Below are positions 9,528 to 20,312 of a stretch of DNA of 64,000 bases, one piece after another; position 1 is the stretch's first letter, and every line of letters starts with the position of its first letter. The stretch covers positions 996,599-1,060,598 of the forward strand of contig NC_053186.1 of assembly GCF_905163445.1 (NCBI RefSeq), written 5' to 3'. Under the pieces are notes generated by a model. The model worked only from the letters and a program-made list of their open reading frames with translations. It was not told the origin of the DNA and ran no database searches. The position numbers and the translations under genes were made by a program. The stretch comes from Pararge aegeria. Its lineage: Eukaryota > Arthropoda > Insecta > Lepidoptera > Nymphalidae.

Positions 9528-9690
9528 ATATACTACGACAATACACACATCGCCATCTAGCCCCAAAGTAAGCGTAGCTTGTGTTATGGGTACTAAGATA
9601 GCTGATGATTTTTTTTTCATGAATATAATACACATAAATACTTATAATATACAGATAAACACCCAGACGCTGAAAAACATTCATGTTCAT
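9528..9690 (-). mobile_element. SINE1 3' part
   Basis: On plus it runs TACACACATCGCCATCTAGC to CACTGAAAAACATTCATG-like sequence. The tRNA head is missing. The preceding AATAAATAAATA is the SINE's A/T tail. Confidence 0.8.
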
Positions 9691-9904
9691 CATAGACTTA
9701 AGCTATTAATAATTAAGCACAAAATTTTAAGTTACTCCGTATGTAAGTCTGTTTGTGTTGTTCTGGTAAATAAACAAATTCTATTCTATTATATTAAAAT
9801 AAATATGAGTCGGAAGTCGCTGGATACAAATGAAAAGACCTATTGTACTTCCTAAGGTTTAGTTGATCACCAGATAATAATCCTACGATCCTTTAGTTTA
9901 AAAA

Positions 9905-10040
9905 AAAAAATAAACATATAAACAACCAGACAATGAAAAACATTCATGTTCATCACACTAATTTTCCAGTTGTGGGTATTGAACCCACGGCGTTTGGACT
10001 CAAGCAGGGTCGCTGCCCACTGCGCCAACCGGTCGTCTAC
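9905..10040 (-). mobile_element. SINE1 head part
   Basis: Contains the minus-strand tRNA-like head: B-box GGTTCAATACCC and A-box-like TGGCGCAGTGGG. It is separated from the 3' part at 9528 by unrelated DNA, so these are probably two insertions or one disrupted copy. Confidence 0.75.
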
Positions 10041-10199
10041 ATAACATAACTTTGTAGGTTTTGCCTTCCATGCCTTGCGAAGTGTTTCTCTGTTTATAGG
10101 TACTTTAATTTTCCATTTTCATTCATTTACTGGTTTCCCACTAACCTACCATGTGGCCATCAGCTTGGTCGAAAACCCGTGACAAATTATCATGTAAGA

Positions 10200-10320
10200 A
10201 AGCGCGTTAAAGCCCGCCATACCGCATTGCAGCAACGTGTTGGGTCTGTGCTCTAAATCCCTCGTGTGTGAGAGAAGGCGTGTGCCCAGGTATAGGACTT
10301 TAATAGGCTAATAGTACTAG
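10200..10320 (+). repeat. Dispersed repeat fragment
   Basis: The phrase GAGAAGGCGTGTGCCCAGGT then ATAGGCT is the 3' end of a common lepidopteran retroelement (usual form ..GCCCAGCAGTGGGA..). Similar phrases occur at 11070-11095 and 49095-49110. Confidence 0.4.
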
Positions 10321-10511
10321 CCCCAACGGTTTAGTGGTTCTCATGTACGGATCACCATTTAGAAGCTTCTTCGACTCCTTGGTCGATCCAAAATGGAAGA
10401 TCACTATCTTAAGGTGTTTTTTAGAGGTAGGTATACAACTTTTGATTGAAAACATGATAAAGAATCTTATGGAAAAAAGACTGAAATAAAACTGGAACTA
10501 GAAAAAAAAAT

Positions 10512-10566
10512 CTTCCCTACTAATAAATGGCAATGTAACTTACATTGCCATTTATTAGTAGGGAAG
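10512..10566. repeat. 55-bp perfect palindrome
   Basis: Two 27-base arms (10512-10538 and 10540-10566) are exact reverse complements around a single C. The right arm, TTTATTAGTAGGGAAG, abuts an RTE-like 3' end read on the minus strand (10567-10625). Confidence 0.95.
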
Positions 10567-10625
10567 TTTGTTACGCTTTTACGCAAAAACTACTTAACCG
10601 ATACTCATGAAACTTAGTACACTTG
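10567..10625 (-). mobile_element. RTE-like 3' end fragment
   Basis: The plus-strand phrase ACGCAAAAACTACTTAACCG, then TCATGAAACTTAGTA, is the mirror-type counterpart of 53250-53310. It is the usual 3' terminal region of RTE-mobilised repeats. Confidence 0.5.
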
Positions 10626-10639
10626 CTTGAAACGCACAT

Positions 10640-10727
10640 AACTTAGAAAAGTAAGAGGCTGGGATTCGAACTCGGCCCCCCTAAAGTGAATGCGAGTCAT
10701 ACCCACTGAGCTAACACCGCTTCACAG
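10640..10727 (-). mobile_element. SINE3 tRNA-like head
   Basis: Minus strand: GGTATGACTCGCATTCACTT then GAGTTCGAATCCCAGC (B-box). The body is lost. Confidence 0.65.
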
Positions 10728-10754
10728 CTAAGATTAGTCTCAGACTAATCTTAG
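10728..10754. repeat. 27-bp perfect palindrome
   Basis: CTAAGATTAGTCT and its exact mirror around one C, immediately after the SINE3 head. Confidence 0.9.
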
Positions 10755-10814
10755 ATTAGCTTAGATTATCAACAATCTATTTTGAATGAATGCTAGATCC
10801 TTCAAACTTTGCTG

Positions 10815-10965
10815 CAAGATACTACCGGCGCCACTAAATGGCGGATTACATATTTTATTACAACTCCCACAGTATGGGAATCGAAAAAAGGGCTTGACTA
10901 GTAGAATACTATACACTATGACTTTCGAATTCAAGATGCAGCCATCTTGAATTATTCTACTAGAC
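10815..10965. repeat. AATGGCGGATTACATATT repeat with nested hairpin
   Basis: Related to the 109-bp units at 33272-33480 (shared GGCTTGACTAGTAGAATACT). The downstream part forms a two-step hairpin: CTAGTAGAAT (10898-10907) with ATTCTACTAG (10954-10963), and GAATTCAAGATG with CATCTTGAATT inside it. Confidence 0.7.
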
Positions 10966-11477
10966 CAAAACAAAATGTCACTTTACATATAAAATGACTT
11001 GTAGAATAATGTACACTATATTTAAAGGGTGTTTATCAACAAGTTTTATCTCATTTTTATAAGAGAGGCGGCCGTGCCCAGCAGTGGGCGAGAACCTTAG
11101 AGAGACGGGTGGAGTGAACGCCGGAGTGGAGTTACCGACGTATTGAAATATTGAAGTAGGTATTACCTACTCGCATAACGGTAGACTATCAACCGGCAAC
11201 CTGTTCCACGTGCAGCTACGGAACGAGCGTTTTTTTATGAACGCACAACATGAGCGAACAGCTTTAGTCGGCTCTAATGCCACGTTTAAAAATGTATATG
11301 ACAAATTTTTGCACGGAAGGACATGTGACGCTTATAAAATATAATTATTAACACATTAATTAGTAAACACGTTGCATCATGTGCCCAGTATATTATTAAA
11401 TTGATTTATTAATTGATTATGGATATTTTGTTTGAAAAGAAAGTAAGACAGAAAAAAAATATTAGTAAATTACGCCA

Positions 11478-12124
11478 CGGAGTGGGAGTGGGTGTGGCAT
11501 TGGGAGTGGCAGTGGGAGTGGCAGTGGGAGTGGCAGTGGGAGTGACAGTGGGAGTGGCAGTGGGAGTGGCAGTGGGAGTGGCCATAGGAGTGGCAGTGGG
11601 AGTGGCCATAGACGTGGGAGTGGGTGTGGCATTGGGAGTGACCATAGGAGTGGAAGTTAGAGTGGGTGTGGCAGTGGGTGTGGCAATAGGAGTGGCCATA
11701 GGAGTGGTAGCGGGAGTGGCAGTGAGAGTGGCATTGAGAGTGGACATAGGAGTGGAAGTGGGTGTGGCAGTGGCAGTGGGAGTGGGAGTGGCCATAGGAG
11801 TGGCAGTGTGTGTGACAGAGGGCGCTGCCATAGGAGTGGGAGTGGATGAGACAGTGAGAGTGGCAGTGGGAGTGGCAGTGGGTGTGGCATTGGGAGTGAC
11901 CATAGGAGTGGAAGTTAGAGTGGGTGTGCCAGTGGGAGTGGCATTGGGAGTGGGTGTGGCAGTCGGAGTGGTAGCGGGAGTGGCCATAGGAGTGGCAGTG
12001 GGAGTGGCCATAGGAGTGGCAGTGACAGTCGTAGTGGGAGTAGCAGTGTCAGTGGGAGTGAGAGTAGCAGCGACAATCGGAGTGGAAGTGGCAGTGGCAG
12101 TGGGAGTAGGAATGGTAGTGGGTG
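11478..12124. repeat. Minisatellite, GGAGTGGCAGTG-type 6/12-bp units
   Basis: About 650 bp of hexamer-based repeats (GGAGTG, GCAGTG, GCCATA and GTGTGG variants). A 48-bp variant string is repeated with a 258-bp offset (11623-11670 and 11881-11928), showing higher-order duplication. Because the period is a multiple of three and no unit contains a stop, the plus strand reads as a 240-residue GVAVGV protein (11413-12135) and the minus strand as a 200-residue ATPTATPM protein (11409-12011). I regard both as by-products. The G-rich strand has many GGG runs. Confidence 0.9.
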
Positions 12125-12135
12125 TATTATACTAA

Positions 12136-13182
12136 CTTAGTGGTTAAGAAAAAATTGTTTCTAATATACTAACAATCTTTGGATAGAAACGTCTGTAACA
12201 TATGATTATTATTATTTTTATTTCCACTTATGCACCAATGATCTGAGAGTTGATAAAGCTGTGGGAGAAGATACATTTTTAACCTTTTTCCTGGGGAGAT
12301 AAATATATAATGACCATGTCGCCGTGCCGGATGATTTACCAAATAAAATAAAAAAATGAAAAAAAAAGCGTGTGCTTGTAACCTGTGCGCGCGATTGAAG
12401 TAAAACTTTCATTATTATTTTTTGATGAAAGAGTAAAATGTTCCTGGGACTCCGCCATTTCATTTAATATTCTATTTAAAATTCATTAATATCAATTTCA
12501 CATTTTATAAATATTTTCTTTTATTGAATAGAATAAATGAGAGTAGAAAATTGAAGGTTAGATTGTCATTGAATATAATAGAATGTCGTCAAACGTCAGA
12601 AAATTTATTTATTACAAAAGTAATAAATAAACAAGTATATTTAGAGATTTTCAGAAAATTTTGCAATTAAAATGAGTTTTTTATTTTTATTCACTTTGCT
12701 ATTCACAATTGAGCCATTTGAAAATATTGGTAATATATAATCCTAATTGATTATGATATTTGCCACTAGCTGGCGTTTAAGTCAAGAAGTGTGGAGTATA
12801 TGACATATACTTATCCAAATTATTATTTTTAAATAGCGGTAACTAACGTAAGCGTTATTTCCGACAGAAAAGGCCTAAAGAAGTTTTACTTCAAAAACTA
12901 AGTTACTCCCTAGTCGCGCCTAAGGAAGTTTTACTTCAAAACAAACTCAAAATAGGTTTTTTCGTTCGATAGTTAAGATGCCATAGACACACAGACAGTC
13001 GGGGGTCAACAAAGTGAACGCTGGTTCAGTGGCCGCCCTTAATCCACCATACACGCAGCTATATTAGAAGTTTTTATCTAGCGGAGTTCATTGGCTCGTT
13101 TCGCCATCTTTGTATTGACCTACTTCATCCCGTCATCTACCTTGTCTATGTGTACGTAAAATAGATATGCACAACAAATTTG
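12136..13182. other. No gene recognised
   Basis: AT-rich. AAGAAGTTTTACTTCAAAA occurs twice (about 12876 and 12911), resembling a diverged MITE-A end and its neighbour. Nothing else is assigned. Confidence 0.4.
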
Positions 13183-13432
13183 TCGGCCGATTAGGGCAGT
13201 GTGCAGCGACCCTGCTTTCTGAATCCGAACTCCGAGGCAGTGGGTTCGATTCCCACTACTGGAAAATGTTTGTGTAATGAGAAATAATGTTTTCCAGTGT
13301 CTGAGTGTTTATAATATGTAAATATATAGGTATTATTCATAAATATTCATCAGTCATAACACAGGCTATGTTTACTTTCGGGCTAGATGGCTATGTGTGT
13401 ACTTTCGTAGTATAGCATCTATAGGAGGGTAA
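13183..13432 (+). mobile_element. SINE1, near complete
   Basis: A tRNA-derived SINE. The head has GGCCGATTAGGGCAGTGTG and a B-box GGTTCGATTCCC, followed by a body with TGTTTTCCAGTGTCTGAGTG and the 3' part GGGCTAGATGGC, ending TTTCGTAGTATA. Expected to have been transcribed by RNA polymerase III from the internal boxes and moved by a LINE. Confidence 0.85.
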
Positions 13433-13451
13433 ATCTGATTTTTGGCGTGGC

Positions 13452-13484
13452 GACACAGGCCGTGGCGACGCATCGCCACGCTGT
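13452..13484. repeat. GC-rich hairpin
   Basis: CGTGGCGA / TCGCCACG arms around CGCA, directly after a related CGTGGCGACACAGGC. GC-rich against its surroundings. Function unknown. Confidence 0.6.
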
Positions 13485-13921
13485 ATGATAGAATATATGT
13501 ACTATACGTTGATAAAAATACTTAAGTTGTCACCTGTTTAAAGAAATTTTTGATTTAAAACATTTTGTATATGAAGAAAATAAATGTATATTAAATAAAC
13601 AGTCCTGGAGAAAATTCGTAATTTTTTTATCATATATTTAGTTCCTGTCTTAATCTGTACTTTTGTGCCTATTACTTGTAAAAACATAATTTCGATGTTC
13701 CGCATCTGACGGATCGCAATTTTTTTTTAAATGATCCTATCTTCCTTACTATACAAAGAGGCATCCACTTCTAAACCAAGGTATAGAGTAACATAGGCTG
13801 CCGGGGATCGACCACAGCGCTCATGACCTGAGAATCGAACTCAGTACTGCATGGTCCGTAGTGAAACAATATGATTAACAGTAAACAAAGATCAAAAAAC
13901 CCCAAGTCCCAGAAAAAAAAA

Positions 13922-14206
13922 ACGTGTGTTAAGTACACGCGTTAGAAGTTATACTTCTTTGGCGTAACGAGGTAAAAATCTTTACAAAAAATCTTACGCC
14001 TTATTCTACGTTTGTACAAAAAACTACACTTACAATAGAAAAAAGGGTATTGTTTGAATTATTGAAAGTCAACTGTCAAACCTTTTTTAGAAAAACTAGC
14101 TAACTTTATGGTGTCGGTTTTTTGTGGCGGTGTGCGAGCGCATCGTAAAAATTTTCTCTCACGATTTTTCCCTAACGCGCCAAAAGAAGTATAACTTCAA
14201 AAAATC
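13922..14206 (+). mobile_element. MITE-A, internally deleted copy
   Basis: Left end GAAGTTATACTTCTTTGGCG, right end CGCCAAAAGAAGTATAACTT. It lacks the GAATGAGCCCGCAGAC block present in longer copies, so internal deletion explains its length. Confidence 0.8.
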
Positions 14207-14507
14207 CATAAGAACTATTCGTCAAATATTTGAAGCGAATATCAAGATTTTTCGTTTGCGAATGTTTGTGAAAGGGTTGTAAAAGGGGTAAAGGGTAATC
14301 TAGGGTGCGGGGTGAGTAATAAGCTATCTAGACATCTGAATCATTGCCCTAGGACTTAGGACTCGGATCCGCGCCGTCTGAAAGAAACGCATATCTGCCA
14401 GTGCAAATTTTAATCCTAAATTATTGCCATGTGATGTTTCCATGGAGTTGTTATTACCCCCTGCATATATATGACTTTAAGATTATTAATTAGCATGACA
14501 CTAGTAG

Positions 14508-14700
14508 TTCGCAGGGCATGCAAGGATCACGTCCTACAATGTCCATCAAATAGCAGTGAAGGTGTTAAGTGTGCCTTTAATCTCACCGGCACCCACCCTT
14601 AAGCCTAAAAATAGCCCTTAAGATATATATATCTTAAGGGCTATTTTCCAGTTAGTCTGAAGGAAGCATCAATAAGACACGGAGGTCCCGGTTATATAGT
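14508..14700 (+). mobile_element. Retroelement 3' tail with embedded palindrome
   Basis: Shares AAGGATCACGTCCTACAATG and GTGCCTTTAATCTCACCGGC with 2060-2160. The palindrome at 14608-14647 lies inside it. Confidence 0.5.
14608..14647. repeat. 40-bp perfect palindrome
   Basis: AAAATAGCCCTTAAGATATA followed directly by its exact reverse complement, with no spacer. Confidence 0.95.
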
Positions 14701-14702
14701 AA

Positions 14703-14740
14703 TAGTATATATATATATATATATATTTATTTATATATGG
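14703..14740. repeat. AT-rich simple repeat
   Basis: Alternating AT followed by TTTATTTATATATGG. Confidence 0.8.
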
Positions 14741-16929
14741 TCTCTCGTTGGTCAGAGGAATGAAGCTTCCGGGCTCACAAAATTGTCAGCTATATGGATA
14801 GCATTAGAAACGTGGGGGCAGAAATAAGCACACCCGTGGTACTTCCCCGGGAAGAGCTCTTACAAAAAGTTACTAGTTACTACTACTAAAATAAATCAAA
14901 AGCTGTCTACAATCTATTGCAATACGGGTAAAGTATGCATTCACTGAGAAAGTAAAGTACCTACCCTTACTTTGCTCACTCAGATAGTGAGAGACTGAGA
15001 GTCGTATGTAATATGTACACCAAGTTTATTTTTTAATTTTTAATGTAAAAACTATTGTAATTTTGCGTCTTTAAGGGTGGTAGAGAAGAGAATAAAAGTT
15101 AGTATTGGAAAATTTACTTAATATCAATCATTGAAAGCAGACCAAGTCCTGCTGACAATAGTAAGTATATATCTGTGCTAATTCTAGTCTTCGGCTTTTT
15201 CTTAATGCATAAATAGTTTTTAGTATTTTTTTTATAACTAAAGATAAATTTGTTATTGTTATTTTATCTATTGCCTCTAATTTGGAATTAGATACGAAAT
15301 TATTTTAAGAGTATCCTTTTTTATGAGGTAGCTCCGCATTTTCTGGTGAATTAGAAACAAAACAAGCACTATCGGATTATCATATTTCCAGACAATATTT
15401 ATTTGAATCCAGGTGGTAATAACAACTCTTCAGAGTAGTGCTTGTGAATGCATCCGCGAATGATTCGCGCCACTCGCCAGCCAGTCCGCAATAAGTCTGG
15501 ATTTGTAAGAGACTAGCTCTGTTGCGGCTCAAGTGTTAATCTTAGGAATAAAACAAAATGTCTGGATGGTTGTTTTGAGTTTTACAACGCAATAACTGTA
15601 ATTTTACCAATGAAGAAATAAGAATCTGACTTTAGATAGTTAATATTGTACTTACGTTTTGATAGTCTAATTAGAGACCTAAAGAACTTATTCCCTTTAA
15701 AGTTTTGTCTGAGCTTTATGTTTTGGATGTTCCCACAACGCCATCATCACCGAGATAAGGGTAGTTCTGTTAAAAGTGACACATTAGGAGAGAAACAGAA
15801 AGAAAAAACTATTTTTTATTAACTAGAAAAGTATGTTAATCAATTCTAAATTAATTATTAATTGTAATTTGTAAGGTATTAGATTTTTGGATATTCAGCA
15901 GATCTTCTTTCTTCTTTCTCTGGGCTTGTCTCCGTACTTTGTCAGCCGTAACCTTCCGTTGTACGTAGGCCCAGCAGTTTATTCAGCAGATAACAGAGAT
16001 ATAATTTTTAAAGCGAAACTTTCGCTTATTGTCATTTTATTGTCATTTCGAAAGTGTTAAAAGAAAGGAAAAAGACAAACGAGGGATGGCCTTCCAGCAT
16101 TTAGTAAGAAGCAAGCTATTTACTTTTATAAACTGTTTATTTTTATAAACTGACACGAAATTCTGCAGACCTATGGCATGGCGCATTTATGACTGCATTT
16201 TCAAATTTAAAAAATCCAAACAGCCTAGCCGTGTTTTTTAATTTTTTAAGGAAAATCTTCTTCATGTAATGAAGAAGATTCATCTTATAGATGACTAGAT
16301 TTAAGTAGGTAGGTAGGTTCTATCATAGAGATAGCGTGTCTGCCAACTTCCAGCCAAGAACTGGCCTCTACCCGAGACCTTCAACTGCGAAAAAACCAAG
16401 AAGGTTTTTTTTAATGGGCAAATTTAATATTGCTCGTTATCCAAGTTGACCCGCAGCATATCCGTTAATACCGTGATCCGGGCATTATTGAAAGCGTACA
16501 TTTGATCTGCAACAATCGGCCTCCCTTCCACCATTGTGAACAATACAAAAAACATATTTCATTTCTCATTGTAATGTAACCTTTAAAATATTTGCTTTTA
16601 CTCTTATACTATTTTAATAATTCTTTTCTGAGATTTTAATCTATCTGTCTATGTATATAGATATATATAATATCTATTTTTAATAATAACTTGCTGTTCT
16701 CGACGGGTTCCTGCGTGAACCGCGTAAAGTTATGCTTAGAGCAAAACGCACGATAATTCGCCACAGATTTTATAGTAATTTCCTGACTTTAATTTCTCAT
16801 TAACTCCGAAACTATGAATTCCAAATATGATGCTATAAAGGACATTGCATTATCTACATAAAATTGTCTCGATAGTAAAATGACTTTTCTGTAACAAAGA
16901 CATTGGAAAAACGCATTTTTATTTATTTT
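14741..16929. other. Longest quiet stretch; no gene recognised
   Basis: About 2.2 kb without a recognised repeat family or a plausible exon. A 27-bp perfect palindrome (AATCTTCTTCAT, GTA, mirror) lies at 16254-16280. Host regulatory or intronic sequence is possible but nothing shows it. Confidence 0.4.
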
Positions 16930-16982
16930 TTATTTCTAGTCCACTACAAGTTAGCATTTGAATGCAATCTCATTTGGTGATA

Positions 16983-17105
16983 AATAAATTCAAATTCAAA
17001 AATGTTTTATTCATATAGACCTTATGATATGCACTTATGAAGCGTTCATACATTTAACATATTAAACTAATGTTAGTGATGGTGATAACTGCATACGTAA
17101 CTTAA
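16983..17105 (-). mobile_element. LINE 3' tail (family N) inside SINE2
   Basis: The plus strand begins AAATTCAAATTCAAAAATGT (the A/T tail of the minus-strand element) and contains CACTTATGAAGCGTTCATAC and GTTAGTGATGGTGATAACTG, as in 4880-5070 and 31905-32085. Confidence 0.7.
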
Positions 17106-17290
17106 AACTAAGGCTTAATGATGCAGTCTAAGATGGTAGCGGGCTAACCTGTTAGAGAAGAATACCCTAATTTCTACGCAACGTCTTACAGGCACGCTAC
17201 ATCGTTTAGCAGCACGTCTTTGACGTTAGGGTGGTTATTAGGCTCGGCCAAAGCCTCCCACTAGAACAGACAGAGAAAATTTTGAAATTA

Positions 17291-17568
17291 AAATAAATAT
17301 ATAATAAATAAATATACTACGACAATACACACATTGCCATCTAGCCCCAAAGTAAGCGTAGTTTGTGTTATGGGTACTAAGATGACTGATGAATATTTTT
17401 TTGTATAATATACATAAATACTTATAATATACAGATAAACACCCAGACACTGAAAAACATTCATGATCATCACCGAACATTTTCCAGTAGTGGGAATCGA
17501 ACCCACGGCCTTGGACTCAGAAAGCAGGGTCGCTGCCCGCTGAGCCAATCGGCCGACAAACAAAAAAA
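17291..17568 (-). mobile_element. SINE1 inside SINE2
   Basis: A near-complete minus-strand SINE1: tail AATAAATAAATATACTACGA, body, and head with GGTTCGATTCCCAC and TTGGCTCAGCGGGC. Flanked by AAATTA duplicates. This is the same family as seven or more other copies in the window. Confidence 0.85.
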
Positions 17569-18082
17569 AAATTATGAATTCCCAAAGTGCCCCGGCCAGG
17601 AATCGAACCTTTAACTTAAAACCACCACGCTTATAATTTTTAATTATATTCAACATTATGACGCGTATCGCGTATTCGTGTATGTTATTTACAGAGAATT
17701 TAACTTCCTATAGGCAATTTTTTTTTTTAAATGGGTTGAGTTTTGTCTAGTCAAGTTTATCAATTCCATTTTCTTTTTATAACATTTTATTGATATTGGT
17801 ATGTCTGCAAGAAGTGAGACAAACAGACCTACATAGAACATACACTAGCTTTTTAACCCTTTCGTAGTCGGGTAAAGGGGTATCTTCAAAACCATAACAC
17901 AAAGTTGCACGTGAAGGCACGTGAGGCGGCATACGATACGTGCCAAATGAACAGCAGCCGTGTCAGGTGGCAGGCACACGTTTCAGAGCACCGCGGGCGA
18001 GGCTAAAAACCGTCCGTCGATTAGTTCCATGTTCCAACTCACACAGAGCTGTTTTTGTAAGTTTTTGAGGTTATCTTTTGGC

Positions 18083-18745
18083 TAGTTGAGTAAATGATGA
18101 TGATGAGAGTAAATTTTTACGATGCGCGCGCTCTCTCTACGTCGTGCTCCTCATTGCTGAGGGTCGTGACCCCTTCCACTTACAACTTTTTGGACGATTT
18201 TAATTCTGTCTGCTGTCATAGTGAGGGGTTTTCTTGGGAAGATAATAATACGGTGGACTCCCAGATCCTTCCGCATCAGTCTTTTAAGTGAATTTAATTC
18301 CACGTGGCCACTGGAAACCACCTTTGATTTCGGGATATTTAGCTGCCGCCCGATATTCGACATTGCTGCGCGTTTAGCACCACCCAGGGGGCACGTGTAG
18401 GGTGAATCTCTAGAAGGATGAGATGGTAAATCCTACGGACGCGCGCACCCCGTTACAAAAAACCAACACCCTGAAGTTAGCTATAAATTCAACATTTTAG
18501 TTTTTCAAAAAAAAGTTAATATCAATATGTATAACTATAAGTTGGATGTTAAAAAAAATGTCCTTTTCTTTAATTATGTAGAAATATTTTCTATGATATA
18601 TTGAAAATAATAAACTTTATTTAACGCGTTATAATAAAACTTTCAATATATTCAATACCTTTTTTCTATTGTTAGTGCGTAAAGATAAAATTTTTGAAAA
18701 GGTTTTTTATCTTTTTATGGCATGGAAGTGTAACTTCTAACGCGT
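18083..18745 (-). mobile_element. MITE-A containing a nested fragment
   Basis: Plus-strand GATGAGAGTAAATTTTTACG, then GCGCGC, is interrupted and resumes after a second GCGCGC with ACAAAAAACCAACACCCTGA. It reaches the outer end GTAACTTCTAACGCGTAAAC near 18742. A second copy follows head-to-head. Confidence 0.7.
18131..18438 (-). pseudogene. Retroelement pol C-terminal fragment ending GRGHDPQQ
   Basis: The minus-strand frame 18363-18151 ends RPKPLTMTAD-like then IKIVQKVVSGRGHDPQQ and a stop (observed: PRKPLTMTADRIKIVQKVV). This tail recurs in lepidopteran retroelements in my recollection. It is bounded by GCGCGC on both sides inside a MITE-A. No catalytic domain is present. Confidence 0.4.
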
Positions 18746-19018
18746 AAACATAAGTACACGTATGTTTAAATCTTTATCCTTCGCCTTACAATACGACACT
18801 AACGATTAAAAAAAGGCATTTAATACATTCAAAGTTTTACTATAACGACGATCTAGACCACCAAGTTACACTCAACATTAAAATTTGAGATTTTCGTACA
18901 ATTGAATCAATTAAATCACCGGAATGAGCCCGCAGACTTTGACAATTGAAAATGTGACTGTGATGTGTCGGTTTTGTTAAAATTTACTCTTATCTTTTTT
19001 CCCTAACGCGCCAAAATT
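18746..19018 (+). mobile_element. MITE-A copy, head-to-head with the previous one
   Basis: Contains AACATTAAAATTTGAGATTT, GTACAATTGAATCAATTAAA, GAATGAGCCCGCAGACTTTG and CCCTAACGCGCCAAAA. The outer left end is shared with or fused to the neighbouring minus copy, giving one long inverted arrangement. Confidence 0.7.
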
Positions 19019-19294
19019 CCTATCATAGTTGACAAAATACTGACTATATAAAACGATAGATCAACTACTACAACTGTCAGTCAGAGTATGCTAATGCCAA
19101 TCCACGTTGATTTAAAGTTTGGTTTACTTGAGAACTTGGGGTACAGAACCAATTTAGCTGATGTTCAGTTTCGCTCTTGTTAGTTCATAACGCGACATGT
19201 CTAACAAGTGTACATAAGTTTGATGTGTGACATTGATTTTAAGGCTTCAATCTTCAGATTTAGATCTTTCTATTTTCTCATAAGTATATAATAA

Positions 19295-19545
19295 CGTAAA
19301 GCGGTGATTGTGTAGTGGATAACATTTCAGCTTTCCTTTCGACAGACCGAGTTTGAACCCCGACACGCACGTCCAACTTTTTGGAGTTATCCGCGTTTTT
19401 AATTTAAGAAAATTAACTATCACTTGCTTTAACGGTGGGGAAGGAACCCGCATGTCTGAGTTCTTCATAATGTGGCGTTTAAAGACCACCAATTCGCACT
19501 TGGCCAGCGTGGTGGACTGCCTAAACCGCCGGGCCGGAAATACGT
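19295..19545 (+). mobile_element. SINE3
   Basis: Head GCGGTGATTGTGTAGTGGAT with B-box-like GAGTTTGAACCCC, then the body CACTTGCTTTAACGGTGGGG and CAGCGTGGTGGACTGCC. The overlapping frames at 19247-19684 are chance readings of this SINE. Confidence 0.7.
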
Positions 19546-19844
19546 TTTTTTTTCAAATTTACTACGACAATACTTAACTAATCAGCTTCTTAAAACACTT
19601 AAGAAACGAAAGGATAACGAAAAAAATATTAAATACAAACTTAAACAACATTATACGCCTCTTATAACAAACAAATATAGATAGTTAATCACAAATTCTG
19701 AGAAAAAAATAATAAACATCTTTTACATGTATTAAAAGAATATGAACGCACTTCGTTCCTACCTATACTGAGTTATATAAGTTATTGGGACGTCAAAAAA
19801 AAGTTTTTAACATTTATCGTTGTCGGCCTACCCTCATTCAAAAT

Positions 19845-19965
19845 TCAAAATTCATTTATTTGAAGAAGCCCAGCTTATACGCACTTTTGAAACGTCACGT
19901 CTGTTTGTAGTGACTCTACCACCGGTTCGGAAGACCATTCTCAAGGACAATGTGTAATAAATTAT
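19845..19965 (-). mobile_element. CR1/jockey-like LINE 3' UTR end
   Basis: Plus strand: AAAATTCATTTATTTGAAGA, then AAACGTCACGTCTGTTTGTA and ACCACCGGTTCGGAAGACC. Same tail as at 1418, 8505, 38000, 54890 and 63830. Confidence 0.75.
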
Positions 19966-20094
19966 GGTTTTGTTGCAATAAGCGAAATGTTAATGTTAAT
20001 AAAAATATTTTGGGTTAATGCTTCCTTCAAATACAGACCGGTGATGTATATTATGTGTCATAAATAAAAATAAATGCATAAAAAACGTCCCCAT

Positions 20095-20312
20095 CGAGGC
20101 GATGTTACGGGTACTAAGATGACTGATGATTTTTTTGGTTAAATAACATACATAATATACATAATAACATACTTATAATATACAGATAAACACCCAGACA
20201 CTGAAAAACATTCACGTTCATCACGAAAACCTTTTCCAGTTATGGGATTCGAACCCACGGCCTTGGATTCAGAAAGCAGGGTCGCTGCCCACTGCACCAA
20301 TCAGCCGTCAAA
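20095..20312 (-). mobile_element. SINE1
   Basis: A minus-strand copy whose 3' tail is cut at GATGTTACGGGTACTAAGAT. The head GGTTCGAATCCCA.. and TGGTGCAGTGGGC is intact. The 64-residue frame at 20242 is an antisense reading of this head. Confidence 0.8.

Larger units (their letters stand above)
16930..17615 (-). mobile_element. SINE2 broken by two later insertions
   Basis: Three SINE2 pieces on the minus strand (16930-16982, 17106-17290 and 17569-17615) align in order to one copy. A family-N LINE tail lies between the first two and a SINE1 between the last two. The second junction has AAATTA at 17285-17290 and again at 17569-17574. Confidence 0.75.

Noticed and set aside
11413..12135. 240-residue GVAVGV protein and its 200-residue antisense partner
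   Set aside because: Both arise because the minisatellite period is a multiple of three and lacks stops. No domain outside the repeat.
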